Below are positions 30,070-42,289 of a stretch of DNA of 64,000 nt, in pieces. The stretch spans positions 63,029,904 to 63,093,903 of the forward strand of contig OZ035997.1 in assembly GCA_964035015.1 (NCBI GenBank), given 5' to 3'. The first letter of the stretch is position 1. Each line of letters starts with the position of its first letter. The notes under the pieces were generated by a model. It worked only from the letters and a program-made list of their open reading frames with translations, was not told the DNA's origin and made no database searches. The translations under genes were made by a program, and so were the position numbers. Origin of the DNA: Corallium rubrum. Its lineage: Eukaryota > Cnidaria > Anthozoa > Scleralcyonacea > Coralliidae.

Positions 30070-31116
30070 TTACTGTACACCGTGTCCTTCTTTTTCCTTC
30101 CAGAGTTTTTGTGCAAGAGCAGTCCTGATTGCTCCAGCAACTTTGGATGAGTCATTTTTCTTTACACAACTTCTCATTTGTAACAATTTCCTTATTTTTT
30201 CCCTGTTCCTCTGATGACTTGGATAATTACCAATAAGATCAAGTTGTAGGGGGAAGTGATCACCATTACTAAGACAAATGTTATGCAGAACAACACATGC
30301 GAGTGCTGCTAGCTTAACACTGTCTGGCTCACATTCTGACTTTCTGTATAAAATTCGCCATCTGCTCTTGAGCTGTCCGAATGCTCGCTCTGTTACCATC
30401 CTGGCTCTGCTCAGACGGTAATTAAAATTGCTCTCTTTGGGGCTCAGGGTAGCATTGCCATATGGTTTCATTAGCCATCTCCTGAATGGAAAAGCAGAGT
30501 CACCAATTATCAATGGATAAACAACTGTTCCCTCAATTTCTTTGCCCACTGAAGGTATAATATTGCTGTCAGTAATATCTTGCCATAATTGGGTAGACTG
30601 TAAAATTACTGAATCATGGGAATTTCCTGGGAAACCAATGCTTGCCCACACAAAACGATCTTGTGCATCAATGATGGCCATCATCGGCATCATGACAATA
30701 GAGTAAAAATTTTTAAAATTATGATACTCTTTTCTGGCTTCCTGTCCTCCAGGTGGGCACTGTATGGGAAGATGACACCCATCTATAGCACCCCAGGTAC
30801 ATGGGAATTGCCATAACTGATCCATATCGAGAATTTTTTCTGTGAATTGCTGTACATTAGTTAGGAAAATGTCCTGCACTGCTGTTTTCCAAAAATTATG
30901 AATAATTGCTTGGGAAACTTCAACAATAATACCATGCACAGTTGAAACACCAAGTCCAAACAATTCCGCAATTGTGTAGAGGTAATCTCCTCTGCCTAAT
31001 CTGTACAAACAGATAGCTAGTCTGCACTCTGGCGATATAGGAGTTTCAGACATAATATCTTTTGTTATATCCATTCGAATATTGTCCAATGTATAATTAA
31101 AGGTTTGTCGGGACAC
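30070..31116 (-). CDS. PIF/Harbinger DDE transposase (HARBI1-like)
   Basis: Encodes the nuclease that cuts and joins the element's ends. The helix-turn-helix region lies at residues about 40-85 (LAICLYRLGRGDYLYTIAEL, then GVSTVHGII). The DDE_4 core carries its three acids in GAIDGCHLPI, IIGDSAFPF and MVTERAFGQLKSRWR. The typical VVLHNIC motif follows. About 348 residues are open, from 31116 (a GTG in RVSRQTF, not a true start). Upstream, the reading frame for DDTRFKK just before RVSRQTF is offset by one base in an A-run near 31127. A further frame at 31144-31425 may be the N-terminal region or exon. So the core is intact while the N-terminus is probably broken. Confidence 0.85.
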   Translation of the reverse strand: MSRQTFNYTLDNIRMDITKDIMSETPISPECRLAICLYRLGRGDYLYTIAELFGLGVSTVHGIIVEVSQAIIHNFWKTAVQDIFLTNVQQFTEKILDMDQLWQFPCTWGAIDGCHLPIQCPPGGQEARKEYHNFKNFYSIVMMPMMAIIDAQDRFVWASIGFPGNSHDSVILQSTQLWQDITDSNIIPSVGKEIEGTVVYPLIIGDSAFPFRRWLMKPYGNATLSPKESNFNYRLSRARMVTERAFGQLKSRWRILYRKSECEPDSVKLAALACVVLHNICLSNGDHFPLQLDLIGNYPSHQRNREKIRKLLQMRSCVKKNDSSKVAGAIRTALAQKLWKEKEGHGVQ

Positions 31117-31143
31117 ACGGAAAGCTTTTTAAATCTGGTGTCA

Positions 31144-31425
31144 TCATATGTCCTCCAAACCAAATCCCAACCATCCCATATTACGACAATGACGACGACA
31201 TGAACGCAGGGGACGTTCATAACATTTATCCAAAGACTGCAACAAGAAACATAAAATAGAACATATTCGTAGAAGGAACCTTTTCCTCAGGACCACCACA
31301 GTAATCATCATTCGAGGTATTTTCTTTCTTTTCCTTCTTTCACTTCTAATTTTATTTAATAAAATTGCCATACATTGCCTCGAGTCTTTCCAAAACGGCG
31401 CCATTTTAATTCTGATCTTTTCCAC
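31144..31425 (-). CDS. Possible N-terminal part/exon of the Harbinger transposase
   Basis: A 93-aa minus-strand frame rich in Arg and Lys ends 28 bp before the transposase core. It lies in the expected place for the N-terminus, but its downstream part is in a different frame from the conserved DDTRFK segment. It may be a genuine first exon or just open sequence. I recognise no domain. Confidence 0.3.
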   Translation of the reverse strand: MEKIRIKMAPFWKDSRQCMAILLNKIRSERRKRKKIPRMMITVVVLRKRFLLRICSILCFLLQSLDKCYERPLRSCRRHCRNMGWLGFGLEDI

Positions 31426-31783
31426 TGACCATAATGAGTGATGGCTCGGTAAGGATTAAATTCGTCTGAATTAAATTCGTCGCATGAAACGAATCGCCAA
31501 AGCCGACGAAGCTAACTATGAATTAAATTCGTCTGAATTAAATGCGACGTATGAACCAGGCCTAACTCGATTAAATTCGACACACGAATTAAATTCGTCT
31601 TCGGCGCCATGTTTTCAAGAAGTCGTTTTCAGGCTCCACGAGTCCGAGTAAAACACTAAAATTTGACTGAAATTCGACGTTTAACTCGACGACACATTTA
31701 CGTCGCATTACCGATGAAGTTAATTCAAATTAAATTCGTCTGAATTACATTCGTCTATTGTGCGACGTTTAGCGCAGGCCTAA

Positions 31784-32710
31784 AATACGTCGAAGAGCAT
31801 GCACACACAATTGTCCCGTCCGAGTTGCTAACAAATATCATCATATTTGCATATAGCATGCAGTATTTATCATACATCAAACTGAGCTTCGTTCAAAATC
31901 ATCTGAGTCCCATAACTGACAACAAGAAAGTTGTGGGTTGGATTCCCGCTTGGGAACATTTTTCTGGGTAATATAGCTCGAAGAACATTTGCACTCAATT
32001 ATCAACTATTCTCGTGTCCGAGCTAGCGTATTCATCTCTTCTCTTCTCTTCTCTTCTCCTAACAACATGTATTACGACATTATTAAACGTAAATGTATAT
32101 CATCATACTTGCACATAGAAGTATCTAATGTTATACATTGAACTAAATTTACGTTCGAAACATCTGAGTTCCACAGTAGCTCAATAGTTAAAGGGTCTCA
32201 CTTGTCATTAGAAGATTGTCATAGGGGAACTCGGTACTGACGTATAATGGCATTAAGAATATTTACATACAGTAGCCAAAGAGACTCACCTTTGCTGTTT
32301 GCTACATACATTCACCCCATTAGGTTTCAATGCCGAGGTTGGACGGAGAAAGACAAACAAAATACCAAAAACCAACCAAATACTTGGCGCTGATATGATA
32401 ACAGCTTTTTGTACTGCCATGCAACGTCTTGATTGATCTACGTCCGATAAACCAAGTCTAGAACAAAGTTGATATAGTTTCTGAATCTCCGCTCAATTAC
32501 CGCGATCGCAAACGAGAAATCCCAGTAGTAAACAAGAGTATAGAAAGCCTGTAGAATTTTTGCAGCCGTGTTGTCTAATGCCGGATGCCAATGGATAAAT
32601 AATACAATATAATGAAATGTTTGTCTTGTCAAGCCGCAGACAATAACTTTGATACCTTACACCTGATATTTGATATGAATTTTAATTGTTAATATCTGAC
32701 TCAAACTTAT
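31784..32710 (+). repeat. Two tRNA/SINE-like units in otherwise non-coding DNA
   Basis: Around 31895-31965 and 32155-32245 two related segments begin ATCTGAGTYCCA. The second has an A-box-like TAGCTCAATAGTTAAAGGG; the first has a B-box-like GGGTTGGATTCCCGC. They look like decayed copies of a tRNA-derived SINE. The rest of the interval, including a (TCTTC)n run near 32037, holds no gene. Confidence 0.35.
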
Positions 32711-32717
32711 ATATTGG

Positions 32718-33370
32718 GGGGTGATTACATGGACGGATGGCTCTCTCCTCCGCAGAGGTTAAATTTCGGAGATTGGAGGTTTCGGTCGTCGAGATGCTCG
32801 GAGGCGTCAACTGGACATATAAGTAGTGCGAGCGAAACTGGTCCAACGGGAAATAACATTTATCCTCTGCCAGATTTCTGTCGGTTTCTTGAACAAAGAT
32901 GTCGATTTCTTGCATGACTTGCTAATTCACGGATAACTAAGCCATCCCCGCCTATATTAGTAACATATATGTTGGTAAATGATTATGACATGTTTATATA
33001 ATGTCTTTTAGACTGTCAGAGTGTCAGACGAACCAGAGGATAACATACTTATATCGGCCGACGTGTAGCTCATTGAAATAACAAACTTTCCTAGTTTGTC
33101 CACACATTCAATTAACTGCGGTCGTGTAACCTTCTGCTATATTCGACATGTTTTCTTCAACCTGCAATTCCAAAAGTTACTGATACCCCCCCCCCCCCCC
33201 CCCTGATGTCGCCATATCGACACAGAAATCTGGCAGAGGTTCTTTTTTCTCTTTCTCTTTCTCTTTCGCTATCCGCCGGCGCTCCTTATGTCCTGCTGAC
33301 GATTTCGACGCATCCCCGATGATCACCCGAAATATCCGATCTCCGAAAGAACCTCTGCGGAGTGATTAAA
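32718..33370. repeat. Diverged foldback element, ~650 bp
   Basis: CTCCGCAGAGGTT (near 32749) faces AACCTCTGCGGAG (near 33350), and ATAACATTTATCCTCTGCCAG has partners near 33225. The left end GGGGGGTGATTACATGGAC resembles the end of the MITE at 23882. A poly-C run at about 33186-33203 and a (CTCTTT)n run at about 33245 lie inside. No coding capacity. Confidence 0.5.
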
Positions 33371-34063
33371 AACAAAAACAAACGTTACTATTGGATGATT
33401 GCTTCATTATAGAGAAAATACAATATGTTCAGTAACCGTGAAAGTGCACAAATTTTCATAAACCTAAACAAAAACATAAAACAATGACTTTCGTTAAGCT
33501 TCCAACAAACCATGTATATTTTCTGTTAACTATCGGCAAACAGAGCTTGCCTGGTTAGCCTGGATGAGCGATAGCCCGGGGTCACATTCTTCTTCTAGCC
33601 ATAATCGAAGTTAAATGTAACCACCTCCCGTTACAAAAATTGTCGAATAACCTATGCGAATTGAAGATATGTACGAAATGCTAACTAGTATAACGATTTC
33701 GATGCGAACTGAACTTTATTCCACACAAATATGCGCTAATCGAACATTATTTCAACGTCTTGTTTGGGTCAGGTGTTCATTCGGGCTACTGGGTGCGGAG
33801 GCTTCCTCCCAGAGCCTTCGCCGGCGCGCAAACGAAGGCTCTGGGATCCGTTTTAAATCGACATTTCATTAATTAGTTGAATAATTGACAGTGGTTAGTT
33901 GGACGGAAGTTAATTTTTATATCAAGGGACATTTGAAAATCTGTATTCCTTGTTCTTTGGAAAGCCTTGAGGTGTTTTACATTTCATCTGGCGACTGAAA
34001 CTTGTCAATTAAGAACCAAACCTCTGGAGCCAAACAGCATTTGAACAGCAAGTATTCGGTGCA
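33371..34063. other. Stretch without recognisable gene
   Basis: No supported feature apart from a short GCTCTGGGA/TCCCAGAGC inverted repeat near 33810-33847. Confidence 0.5.
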
Positions 34064-34556
34064 GTGGCGTAATGGAGGAAGATGGGGCCCTTAGGCACAT
34101 TTGGTGTGGGGGCCCCTGTTGCCATGGTTTGACTATGAATTAGTTTGAGAGCTGAAGTCTGCATGAATTTTTCACTAGTGTCTAGTGTATTACTCGATTA
34201 GTTCGAACGCTGTATTTAGTGTATGACTTATTCACTTCATAGGTGAAACATGTGTTTTTAGATAAAGAAAAGATTTATTACTTAATATATTAGTATATTT
34301 ATTGTCCATAGTCATGCTGTAGCATTATATACAGTTATAACGTATACTACATCACCTATATGAATAGAACTGAACATGTCGATATGTTTAACAAAGCATT
34401 TGAATTTTCCCATTGATTCTTAACCTGCATTTGTTACGTTTTTTCAATAAAATATACCGTTTTCTAACCGATTCGGTGCGGGGGCCCTTGGAGGCCCCCA
34501 ACTGTCGGGGGCCCTTAGTTCTTGAGCTAACCCTACCGAGCGTTACGCCACCGAAT
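34064..34556. mobile_element. hAT-like MITE
   Basis: Left end CAGTGGCGTAA and right end TTACGCCACCG are inverted. GGGGCCCTTAGG near the left and GGGGGCCCTTAG near 34507 are further related blocks. CAGTGGCG-type ends are typical of hAT elements. Flanks contain similar but imperfect ATTCGGT-like octamers, so the target duplication is only suggestive. Confidence 0.5.
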
Positions 34557-35017
34557 TTCGGTAGCTTGTGAATGGTTTCGAAAGGGAAACTCAAATCGGT
34601 GAGTACTGAAGTGGCCTGTTGTCCATGCTGGGGTATCTTGTAAGTTGGAACAAGATGGCTAGAATTCAGAACTACATATCGTTGAAGTATATGGTGTACG
34701 AATGTTGTTATGTGTTGAATGTATAGTTCAAGATTCTGCGTTTTATTAAACTTGTTAAAATGTCCAAAATTTGCGAACCGCTGTTTGAAAATTGAAATAA
34801 TATTACAAATAAACAGGAAATTGACTTCTAACAAGTGTTACAGAATTTTAGATTTCTTTTGAAATCTCTTCTCAAACTCACTATTAATTCATGAACCAAA
34901 AACAAAAGAAATTAATGTTTAAATTAGTCTTTTGAAACCGGAGGAAGATCCATCTAGCTGATCACGTGATGACGTTTTGAAATATTTCAAAGTCCTAGCA
35001 CTTTGAAATACAGTGGC

Positions 35018-35850
35018 GTGCGGTGACCAAAATTGATAAGCAAGCTAACCCCTATAGGGGAGTCTGGAGGCATGCTCCTCCAGAAAAGTTTTGAATTTGA
35101 AAACCCCAGGAGTGCATTTCCAGTGACTTCCGAAATAATTTTTCAAAAATAATAATCTGTAAGGCCTGGCTATAGGCTGGTATATATTTTTGAAAATACA
35201 CAGTTATTTCACTGCATTCACCAATCAAAAATTACAGAACAGCTGTATTTGGTTCATGAAAAATAGATGCATAATATTTTGACTAGTGACTTTGAGGTAA
35301 CTACAATAATTAGAAATAATGATAGAGTGTTATTATTAGCAATTATATTTTACAAATGTTATAAACTTGTAATGCGTCTGCGCATTATGATGTAAATGTA
35401 CAGATATGCATGCAGTCATTACGTACATGGCTATACCGAATTACATGCATTGCAATAATCATGAAAAAATAACAAAGCGCAACTAATATTCTATATTTAC
35501 TTAAAGAATAACTTTTTCATCTTGGAGGAGCCAGCCATCCATTTGTACTTGTCGCAATTTGATGTTTGAAAGCTTCGAATAAAAACTTTACCACCTCGTT
35601 TCGATGTTGTATGCAGTGCTTGCAACACAGGAGTAGGACGGCCTCGTTCAACGATTTCTTTTTTCTCGGCAAAAGGTCTCGATCCAAATGGGTGAGACAA
35701 CGACTCTACAATACATTCGGTCATTTTGTATAGGCACGAAACCGTAGCGGTAACAGAAGATGAGGACGCTTTTCTAGTGACACAGTATTCGGTACAGTGC
35801 AGGTGCTTATTGACTAACAACATAGCAGCCACTTACCCTTGTTTATATAT
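35018..35850 (-). pseudogene. hAT-like element left end with a ZMYM/TTF-type exon
   Basis: A CAGTGGCGTGCGGTGACC end lies near 35011-35030. On the minus strand, 35497-35832 encodes a 111-aa peptide whose second half (RGRPTPVLQAL, RSFQTSNCDKYKWMAGS, KKLFF) matches the N-terminal TTF-type zinc-finger region of hAT transposases of the ZMYM type, where a Trp-Leu-Cys-Gly block precedes a Cys-rich core. The downstream catalytic part was not found nearby, so this is a first exon or a fragment. A right end could not be placed. Confidence 0.45.
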
Positions 35851-36930
35851 GTTTAGTTTAAAGGAGCTAACTTCCGTGACGTCATGTGTTACGTGTATTT
35901 CGCATGTTCTTGACTACGCTCCTCTTTATAACCATCTACGTCTTGTCTTATAATGCACAGCAAAACGTGTTTTACATCTTCTAGATTATCCGAGAATAAA
36001 CAGTGATGTTTAGTCTCGTGTGTTTTTAGTGATTAGTTTATTTCAGCAACAGAATAGCACAATCAGTCATATAGTCATACGCCACATGTTTGCGCGCATT
36101 TGAGTATTTTTGTAGACTTTAGTTCATGCAATTTGCATGCTACAAATAAATGAATTGCGGAAATTATAACTAGTTTTAAATTAATATTACCTTTTGCTTG
36201 CTGCGCAATTCACCAACAATATCACCATTCAACCAACGACTTGCCCTTCATAACTTTATTTCTCAATTTTGAATGATGTACAATGTGCATGGTTCAAAAC
36301 AACGCGCCATGGTGCCTGGTGCCTATACTATAATTCCCCTGTTTGAAATTGAAAACCCGACTCGTACTGTCTTGCGTGCATGTCATTCCTAAGCTAAGGG
36401 CCCAGAGGCAAGTGTTCATTGTATCCCACGTTGTGTGTTGGCCAATCAGCTATCAAGCGGTGTCCCTTAGTAGCGCCGCTTGCTTTTGCTCTATATTCGT
36501 CCAATTGGAGGCTCCCAAACCTAAATTAGCGCATGCGCAATCTTGATTTTAAGCTCTGGAGGCAAGCGGCGCTTGCCTTAGTTAATAATCAAGAATTAAT
36601 TAGAACTCTTAAGCAGGGTGTATCAAGATAACTCTTCTTAATCCACTTGACTCTTTCTAGACAAGACATCTAGAACAATCACGCAAACACTAACAAGTAT
36701 TACGCAAGCAGGACATTAACTCGCGCACTAGGCAGAAGATTTAGTTTGATAATTGATATTATTTAGAAGAGAACAATTAAGACCGATTTTGTTCAGAGAT
36801 TGGTCAGTCCTCGTGCATTAAAAATGCTCGCCTTCCGCTCGCATTTTCAATAGGCACTCGGACTTTGAAATCCCGGTAAAGTCCTCCGTCTCCTATTTGA
36901 ACTATTACTTTCTGACGAAGAAGATTCATC
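35851..36930. other. Stretch without recognisable gene
   Basis: No coding region seen. A GCAAGCGGCGCTTGCC palindrome near 36561-36576 may belong to the right side of the hAT-like element. Confidence 0.45.
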
Positions 36931-38598
36931 TAATGCCGGACCATCTCTCTGAATATTGTAGATGTCGAACTTCTACGAGATGCACAAAAAGAGTCAGCAA
37001 TATGTCGTGAGTGTGAGGTAGGAGAACTAGAGCTTCTCGAAGAACAAGGATCCAAGGTTGGCCTCCTGGCAAGCAATGGGCTTTTAAAATGTAAATGTGT
37101 CGACTGCAAAGGTTACAAGTTCCCAACCAAATTTCGCACCTCTAAGAAGGAAGGAAGGTATTACGACATAAATAGTATTGTTGTCATGGCATTCCGCTCG
37201 ATCGGCCGAGGATATTCAGGGCACAAACGTTTTGCAGCATTGTGGATTTACCAACGACTGCCACAAGAAAACCTGGGCAAAGCACAAGCAGGCAATCGCC
37301 AAAACTGCCAGCATTCTATTGGAGGAGAAGTTGAGCAATGCTGCGATTGAAGTGAAACGTGTTTTGTATCGACGAATGTACAGAAGAAGAGCTAAAACAA
37401 AAAGTTGTAAACACAGGTGCGACACTTGACAGTCGTGGAGCAGCAGGGGTTGTTGCAGCTTTTCCTGTCGTGACTGGGAAGGTCATAAATGTCGAATATC
37501 TTACCGGTTCCTGCAGTCCATGCACTGAGATGGAGATGAAGAGAATGAATGGGAGTATAAGCCGGATGCAGTTTCTAGAGTGGTACATTGAACATGATGA
37601 AAACTGCCATATGAACCACAACGGTAGTGCACCGGTAAGACTTTTAATTCTCTTTTTTTCCCACTGAATTTCAAACTGCTATATGTTTATTTTTATCTCT
37701 CCCAGTACTGTATAATATGATACAAACTTTTACACCATTTGTTAATTTATCAATATTTTTATGACAAGGATTTTTGTTTACATAATATTTATTGTCTGAA
37801 AACACAAAATTTTTTAAGGTAATGGAAGCGGAGGGAGCAGTCAGGATATACAAGAGATATGTAAAAAACAGAAAGCTGAAATATATTCCATTTGTGGGAG
37901 ATGGAGAGAGCAAGGCATACTGCAGTGTGCAGCAGGCTGTCCCTTATGGCCCAGCAGTCGTCATTGATAAAGAGGATTGCATTGCCCATGTCACTAAAAG
38001 GATGGAAACCAACCTGAGGGCTCTTATAACGAAGAACAAAGGTAAAAATTTGTTTATTTTTGTTTAAAAGGATATTTACATTTCTGGTGCTGCCTGTATT
38101 ATAAGACTCTTCATTTTGACTCTTAAAATTGGTCAGAGAGCTGGTAAAGTAATAGGAGGCTTTTTGAAGGTATATGATGGGAGGTTGTAAGAAAGATACT
38201 AGTTGAGAGGAGTGGGGGGGGGGGGGATATAAAGTTTTGGTATACAACAATAAAATAAACAATGTTTTGGTATCGTATAATAACAAACTTTAACTAGTGA
38301 GAGCTTGTATGCTTGTATACAATATCCAATACAACATGGCCATGAATATTGTAAATAGCTTAAAATATTCTAGTATTTGAATAATATGATGTTCAGATTA
38401 ATTCAGTGATAGAACTGATATACAACCACTGGTGACTGTATCAAATGATAAGCCACTAGTGGTTGTATCAGATATACAACTAAAACATTAATTTCTTTTG
38501 AATGCAGTACAGTATATTTGCCATAGTAATAAAACAAAATTGAAATATTCTTAACCTATATATAGCTTAATATATACAGAAATTGGAGAAATAGACAA

Positions 38599-38815
<217 letters not shown>

Positions 38816-39330
38816 AAGTAATAGAGAAATAACAGGGTCTATAATATAATTACCCATAAAATATCATCAACGTCATTGATGCAATTTTTAAAAGCATAAT
38901 AGCTCTTGGCCAATCTAACCGACAGCTTGGGTACCCAGCCTGGCCACTCATTATAAACACCCCCTATAAACAGAACTGATAAAATTTACTACCTGTATAA
39001 TTTTTCGTATAGAGGTGTGTGAGCAGCACTCACACTCATGGCTCCCCCTCATTGGTAAAATTTTTAGTTTTGGTTTTTGTGCAAATTAAGATAATATATA
39101 ATACCCATAATATAAAATCTCCTAGTTTATCCAATTGCAATGTACAGTATATTAAAAGATTAGATTTGGTACAGGAGGATTATAATATTTTTGTTCTTTT
39201 ATAATATTTTTGTTGAAATACAGTAAAAGCAATATGGTCGGGAAATTGAAAAAAATGCTATTAAGTGAAATTATCTTATGACAATAAGTCATTAAATCAA
39301 AGGATTTAAATAAAATTATTTCAAAATATA

Positions 39331-39648
39331 CAGGGTGTATCAAAAAAAAGGCTACCCTTAAGAAAATATAATTAACATTCTTTTCAAATAACCTATTGTA
39401 TATTGACAGCCCTGTGGTCAGTTGAACCATTTTTAATCGAACTGATATGAATATAATTAACATTTTTATTTCAGTTATGCTCCTTCATACGTTTAGAAGT
39501 TATCGTAATTTCCCAGGTGTATACGACCATTTGTTTTTTTACGCATCCGTGACTTCAGAGGTGTCCAGGGCTGTCAATATACAATAGGTTATTTGAAAAG
39601 AATGTTAATTATATTTTCTAAGGGTAGCCTTTTTTTTTATACACCCTG
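39331..39648. mobile_element. 318-bp mariner-type MITE
   Basis: CAGGGTGTATCAAAAAAAAG at the left and its complement at the right, flanked by TA dinucleotides. Inverted arms of about 85 bp are nearly perfect (AAGAAAATATAATTAACATT, then CCTATTGTATATTGACAGCC). The ends and TA target match Tc1/mariner MITEs. It lies in intron 2 of the Mutator-like pseudogene. Confidence 0.85.
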
Positions 39649-40289
39649 TATATCTCAAATGAGAGTTATCTCTCCAAGGGCTTTGCGCGTCCAATACAAG
39701 CTTGCATTTTCTTAAATTAAAAATGGCAGGGGGAAAATTATCTGATTTGGTCATGTCTGTTTTATATATATAAATAGTGAAATATATATAGTGAAATATT
39801 GAAATATTATTAATTGTATTTTACAGGCAAGAAACTCGCAGATGGCAAAGGGGTAAGGGACGGCTCACCTTAACCCGAATAGATACAATGCAATATTTTT
39901 ATGGTAAAGCCATTCGAGATAATAAAGGTAATTCAGAAGGAATGGCAAGTGCTACCAGGGCAATCCTGAAACATTATTCAAGTGCCAAGGATCAGCCATA
40001 ACATGAAGACTGCCCAAAAGGTGGAAATTCATGGAGCAGCTTTCAGAGGGAGATATCAAAGAAAAGTAATCTACACAAGCCAATCAAAGACCCACTACCT
40101 CCTGCTGTCGTTGAAGCAGTTAAGCCTGTCTTTGACAAATTGGGAGACAAAGCCTTTTTGGCAGGATGCGAGCGGTGTATTACACAGAATGCGAACGAAA
40201 CTCTTCACCATGTTGTTTGGGGAATTGCCCCTAAGGAGCAGCAGGGAATTTTGTATATAACATCACCACGGCGTATATTTATTAAATAA

Positions 40290-40972
40290 CGATTCGATAA
40301 ACTAGTTATGATTATAGCGCATACTTTCCATAGGCGTGTTTTGATATCATGTAACCAAAACAATGAATTGAATTGATGACAGCATTCGGCAGTTTTGTAG
40401 CAGTTTCGTCTAACATATTTGATCGTTCAGCATGGGTATCAAAAATTTCTTTTGCAACTATACCCAGACGCACATTTCAACCATTTTAATAGCGTTATTT
40501 CTTCAGTGTCTGTGTATGTCGTCCGAGTTTGTTTATCCGAAAATTTGGCGTTGAGAACACGTGTGACCCCCCGTTGAAATTGGTGATGGGTTGTGCATTT
40601 TTTCGACGATGCTGTTTGTTATGTTCGGTCTGTACTAGTGAATTATCGGACCTCCGTTTTCTGCACCGACCTCGGCTCGCTGCGAAAGCTCGCTCGGACT
40701 AAAAATATCGCTCTGATAAATCATCGGTACATACCTCACGCTTGGTCAATAGTATAAATATATTCCAGAATATTCTAAAAAAGCAAAACAGGAAATATCT
40801 GGAAAAAGAAACCGGAAATATCTGTAGTGCATGGCATCAAAATACCGGAACCAAGAATTGTAAGCGTTCTTGGTACAGAGCTCAGTTGAAGTTAAATTTT
40901 GGTTCAACAACGCAGCTTTCTTATTCCATCTTACTAAGTCTGTGTGCTATACACAAATAAACCTTTTGGGTA
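40290..40972. other. Upstream region of the GRL-type receptor gene
   Basis: No gene is visible between the Mutator-like pseudogene and the receptor start. The receptor promoter presumably lies here, but no clear TATA box or initiator was identified. Confidence 0.45.
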
Positions 40973-42289
40973 ATGGCGAATAAAGACCTACTGCGAGAAC
41001 AGCGAAATCAAGACCTGCCAGAACAGACAAATGAAGATGACACTGTCAACAAAGCGAATGTACTTTCACTCTTAAAAGTCTATCTGGGAATCACTGGTCA
41101 ACGATGCCCGTTCGAACCAAACGCAAACCGTCTTAAAAGAGTAATGTATGTGCTTTTACAAATTCTCTTATGTGGCGTCGCTACAATCTACTTTGTCTAC
41201 ACGTTTGGAATATGGGGTTCAGAAAACTACGATGCCGAGCGATATTTTCTTTACTACCCGATAACGATAGTCGAGAGAGCCATGTGGGAATTCCGTTGGT
41301 TGGTCGCCTCCTACTTCGGCATTGTGCTAAATTTCAATAATGGAATCTGCAAGAAATTTTTTGAAAACAAGGATGTAAAGCTCACCATCAAAGGGTGGAG
41401 GAACGTTAAGCACTGTTGTTGGGCTTTGTTGGGTTCCCTAACTTTTATTTATGTCTTTTCCGTCATTGGCTATCTTGGTGAAATTGACTTCGATGTCCAC
41501 GACGCTACTAGTGCTATCGCTTGTTTATTCGATGCCATTTTTAGACTCGTTGACCGGTTGATTACATTCGCCTTGTTTTTTGAATTCTGTGTGGTCATGT
41601 ACATCTTGGGTACTATGGTCGAAGAGTACGGCGAATTAATACAAGAATGGCCGACGTCATCTGGTGAAAACATGGCCCGCGAACAGTTCCGAAAGATCAA
41701 AGAGTGTATACGCTCTGCCGGCCATTTATTCCAACTGTATTTGACCACACATTTTCTCTTGCTCTTTTGCACCGTCTTCCTTGGGGTTTGTTCCTGTTTT
41801 GAGCAAATGGAGGTTCGCATCTCCGAGAATTTCACCATGACCCAACCATTTCTGATTCCTCACTACGCAAGGGCGTTCAACTACGGCAATTTCTCTACAG
41901 TCAGCACAGGTAGCCTACACGAGTTCTTGAAGACAAAATGGCTGAAGCATAGCTTTAAGATGATTGCAATTGACATGGTCCTGAAAACATTCGAATCCCT
42001 TCTCTTGTATCTCGTACCAGTGGCCCTTATGATTCGCCTTGAAAACTGCCTGCTTCGTCTGGTCGAAAAGATCGAGGACAGCAACTTGAAAGACCAAAAT
42101 GACGAGAAATATCTTTTTACCGACTTGACTATAATACGGACGATGTGTAAATATGTGAAAACGGCTAGCGGTCTAAAAGTGTATGGTTACAGAGTTCCGG
42201 CATTTAGAGCTTTTATTCTTGCAGCGTTCGGGCCGTTCGTAGCCGTCATTATTCAACGTCTATTGTCGTATATTCACATGAAAAAATAG
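40973..42289 (+). CDS. Gustatory-receptor-like (GRL) seven-transmembrane protein
   Basis: An intact single-exon frame of 438 aa with no upstream in-frame ATG. The N-terminal ~50 residues are polar and probably cytoplasmic. Seven hydrophobic segments follow: about 58-78, 105-125, 146-168, 190-215, 252-275, 335-357 and 411-433. Long intracellular loops precede the sixth and seventh segments, as in insect gustatory receptors and invertebrate GRLs, which have the inverted topology (N-terminus inside). The last segment, GLKVYGYRVPAFRAFILAAF followed by a Gln-Arg, sits where that family has its conserved TM7 motif. No GPCR motifs (DRY, NPxxY) are seen. GRLs are ligand-gated channels or developmental proteins in basal animals. 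An AATAAA lies at about 42770. It is the only clearly intact host gene here; the family assignment is by topology. Confidence 0.6.
   Translation: MANKDLLREQRNQDLPEQTNEDDTVNKANVLSLLKVYLGITGQRCPFEPNANRLKRVMYVLLQILLCGVATIYFVYTFGIWGSENYDAERYFLYYPITIVERAMWEFRWLVASYFGIVLNFNNGICKKFFENKDVKLTIKGWRNVKHCCWALLGSLTFIYVFSVIGYLGEIDFDVHDATSAIACLFDAIFRLVDRLITFALFFEFCVVMYILGTMVEEYGELIQEWPTSSGENMAREQFRKIKECIRSAGHLFQLYLTTHFLLLFCTVFLGVCSCFEQMEVRISENFTMTQPFLIPHYARAFNYGNFSTVSTGSLHEFLKTKWLKHSFKMIAIDMVLKTFESLLLYLVPVALMIRLENCLLRLVEKIEDSNLKDQNDEKYLFTDLTIIRTMCKYVKTASGLKVYGYRVPAFRAFILAAFGPFVAVIIQRLLSYIHMKK

Noticed and set aside
31895..32245. Functional tRNA genes
   Set aside because: Only isolated A-box- or B-box-like pieces; no complete cloverleaf could be folded.
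34388..34834. 148-aa minus-strand ORF
   Set aside because: Runs through the hAT-like MITE end and into non-coding flank; no domain.
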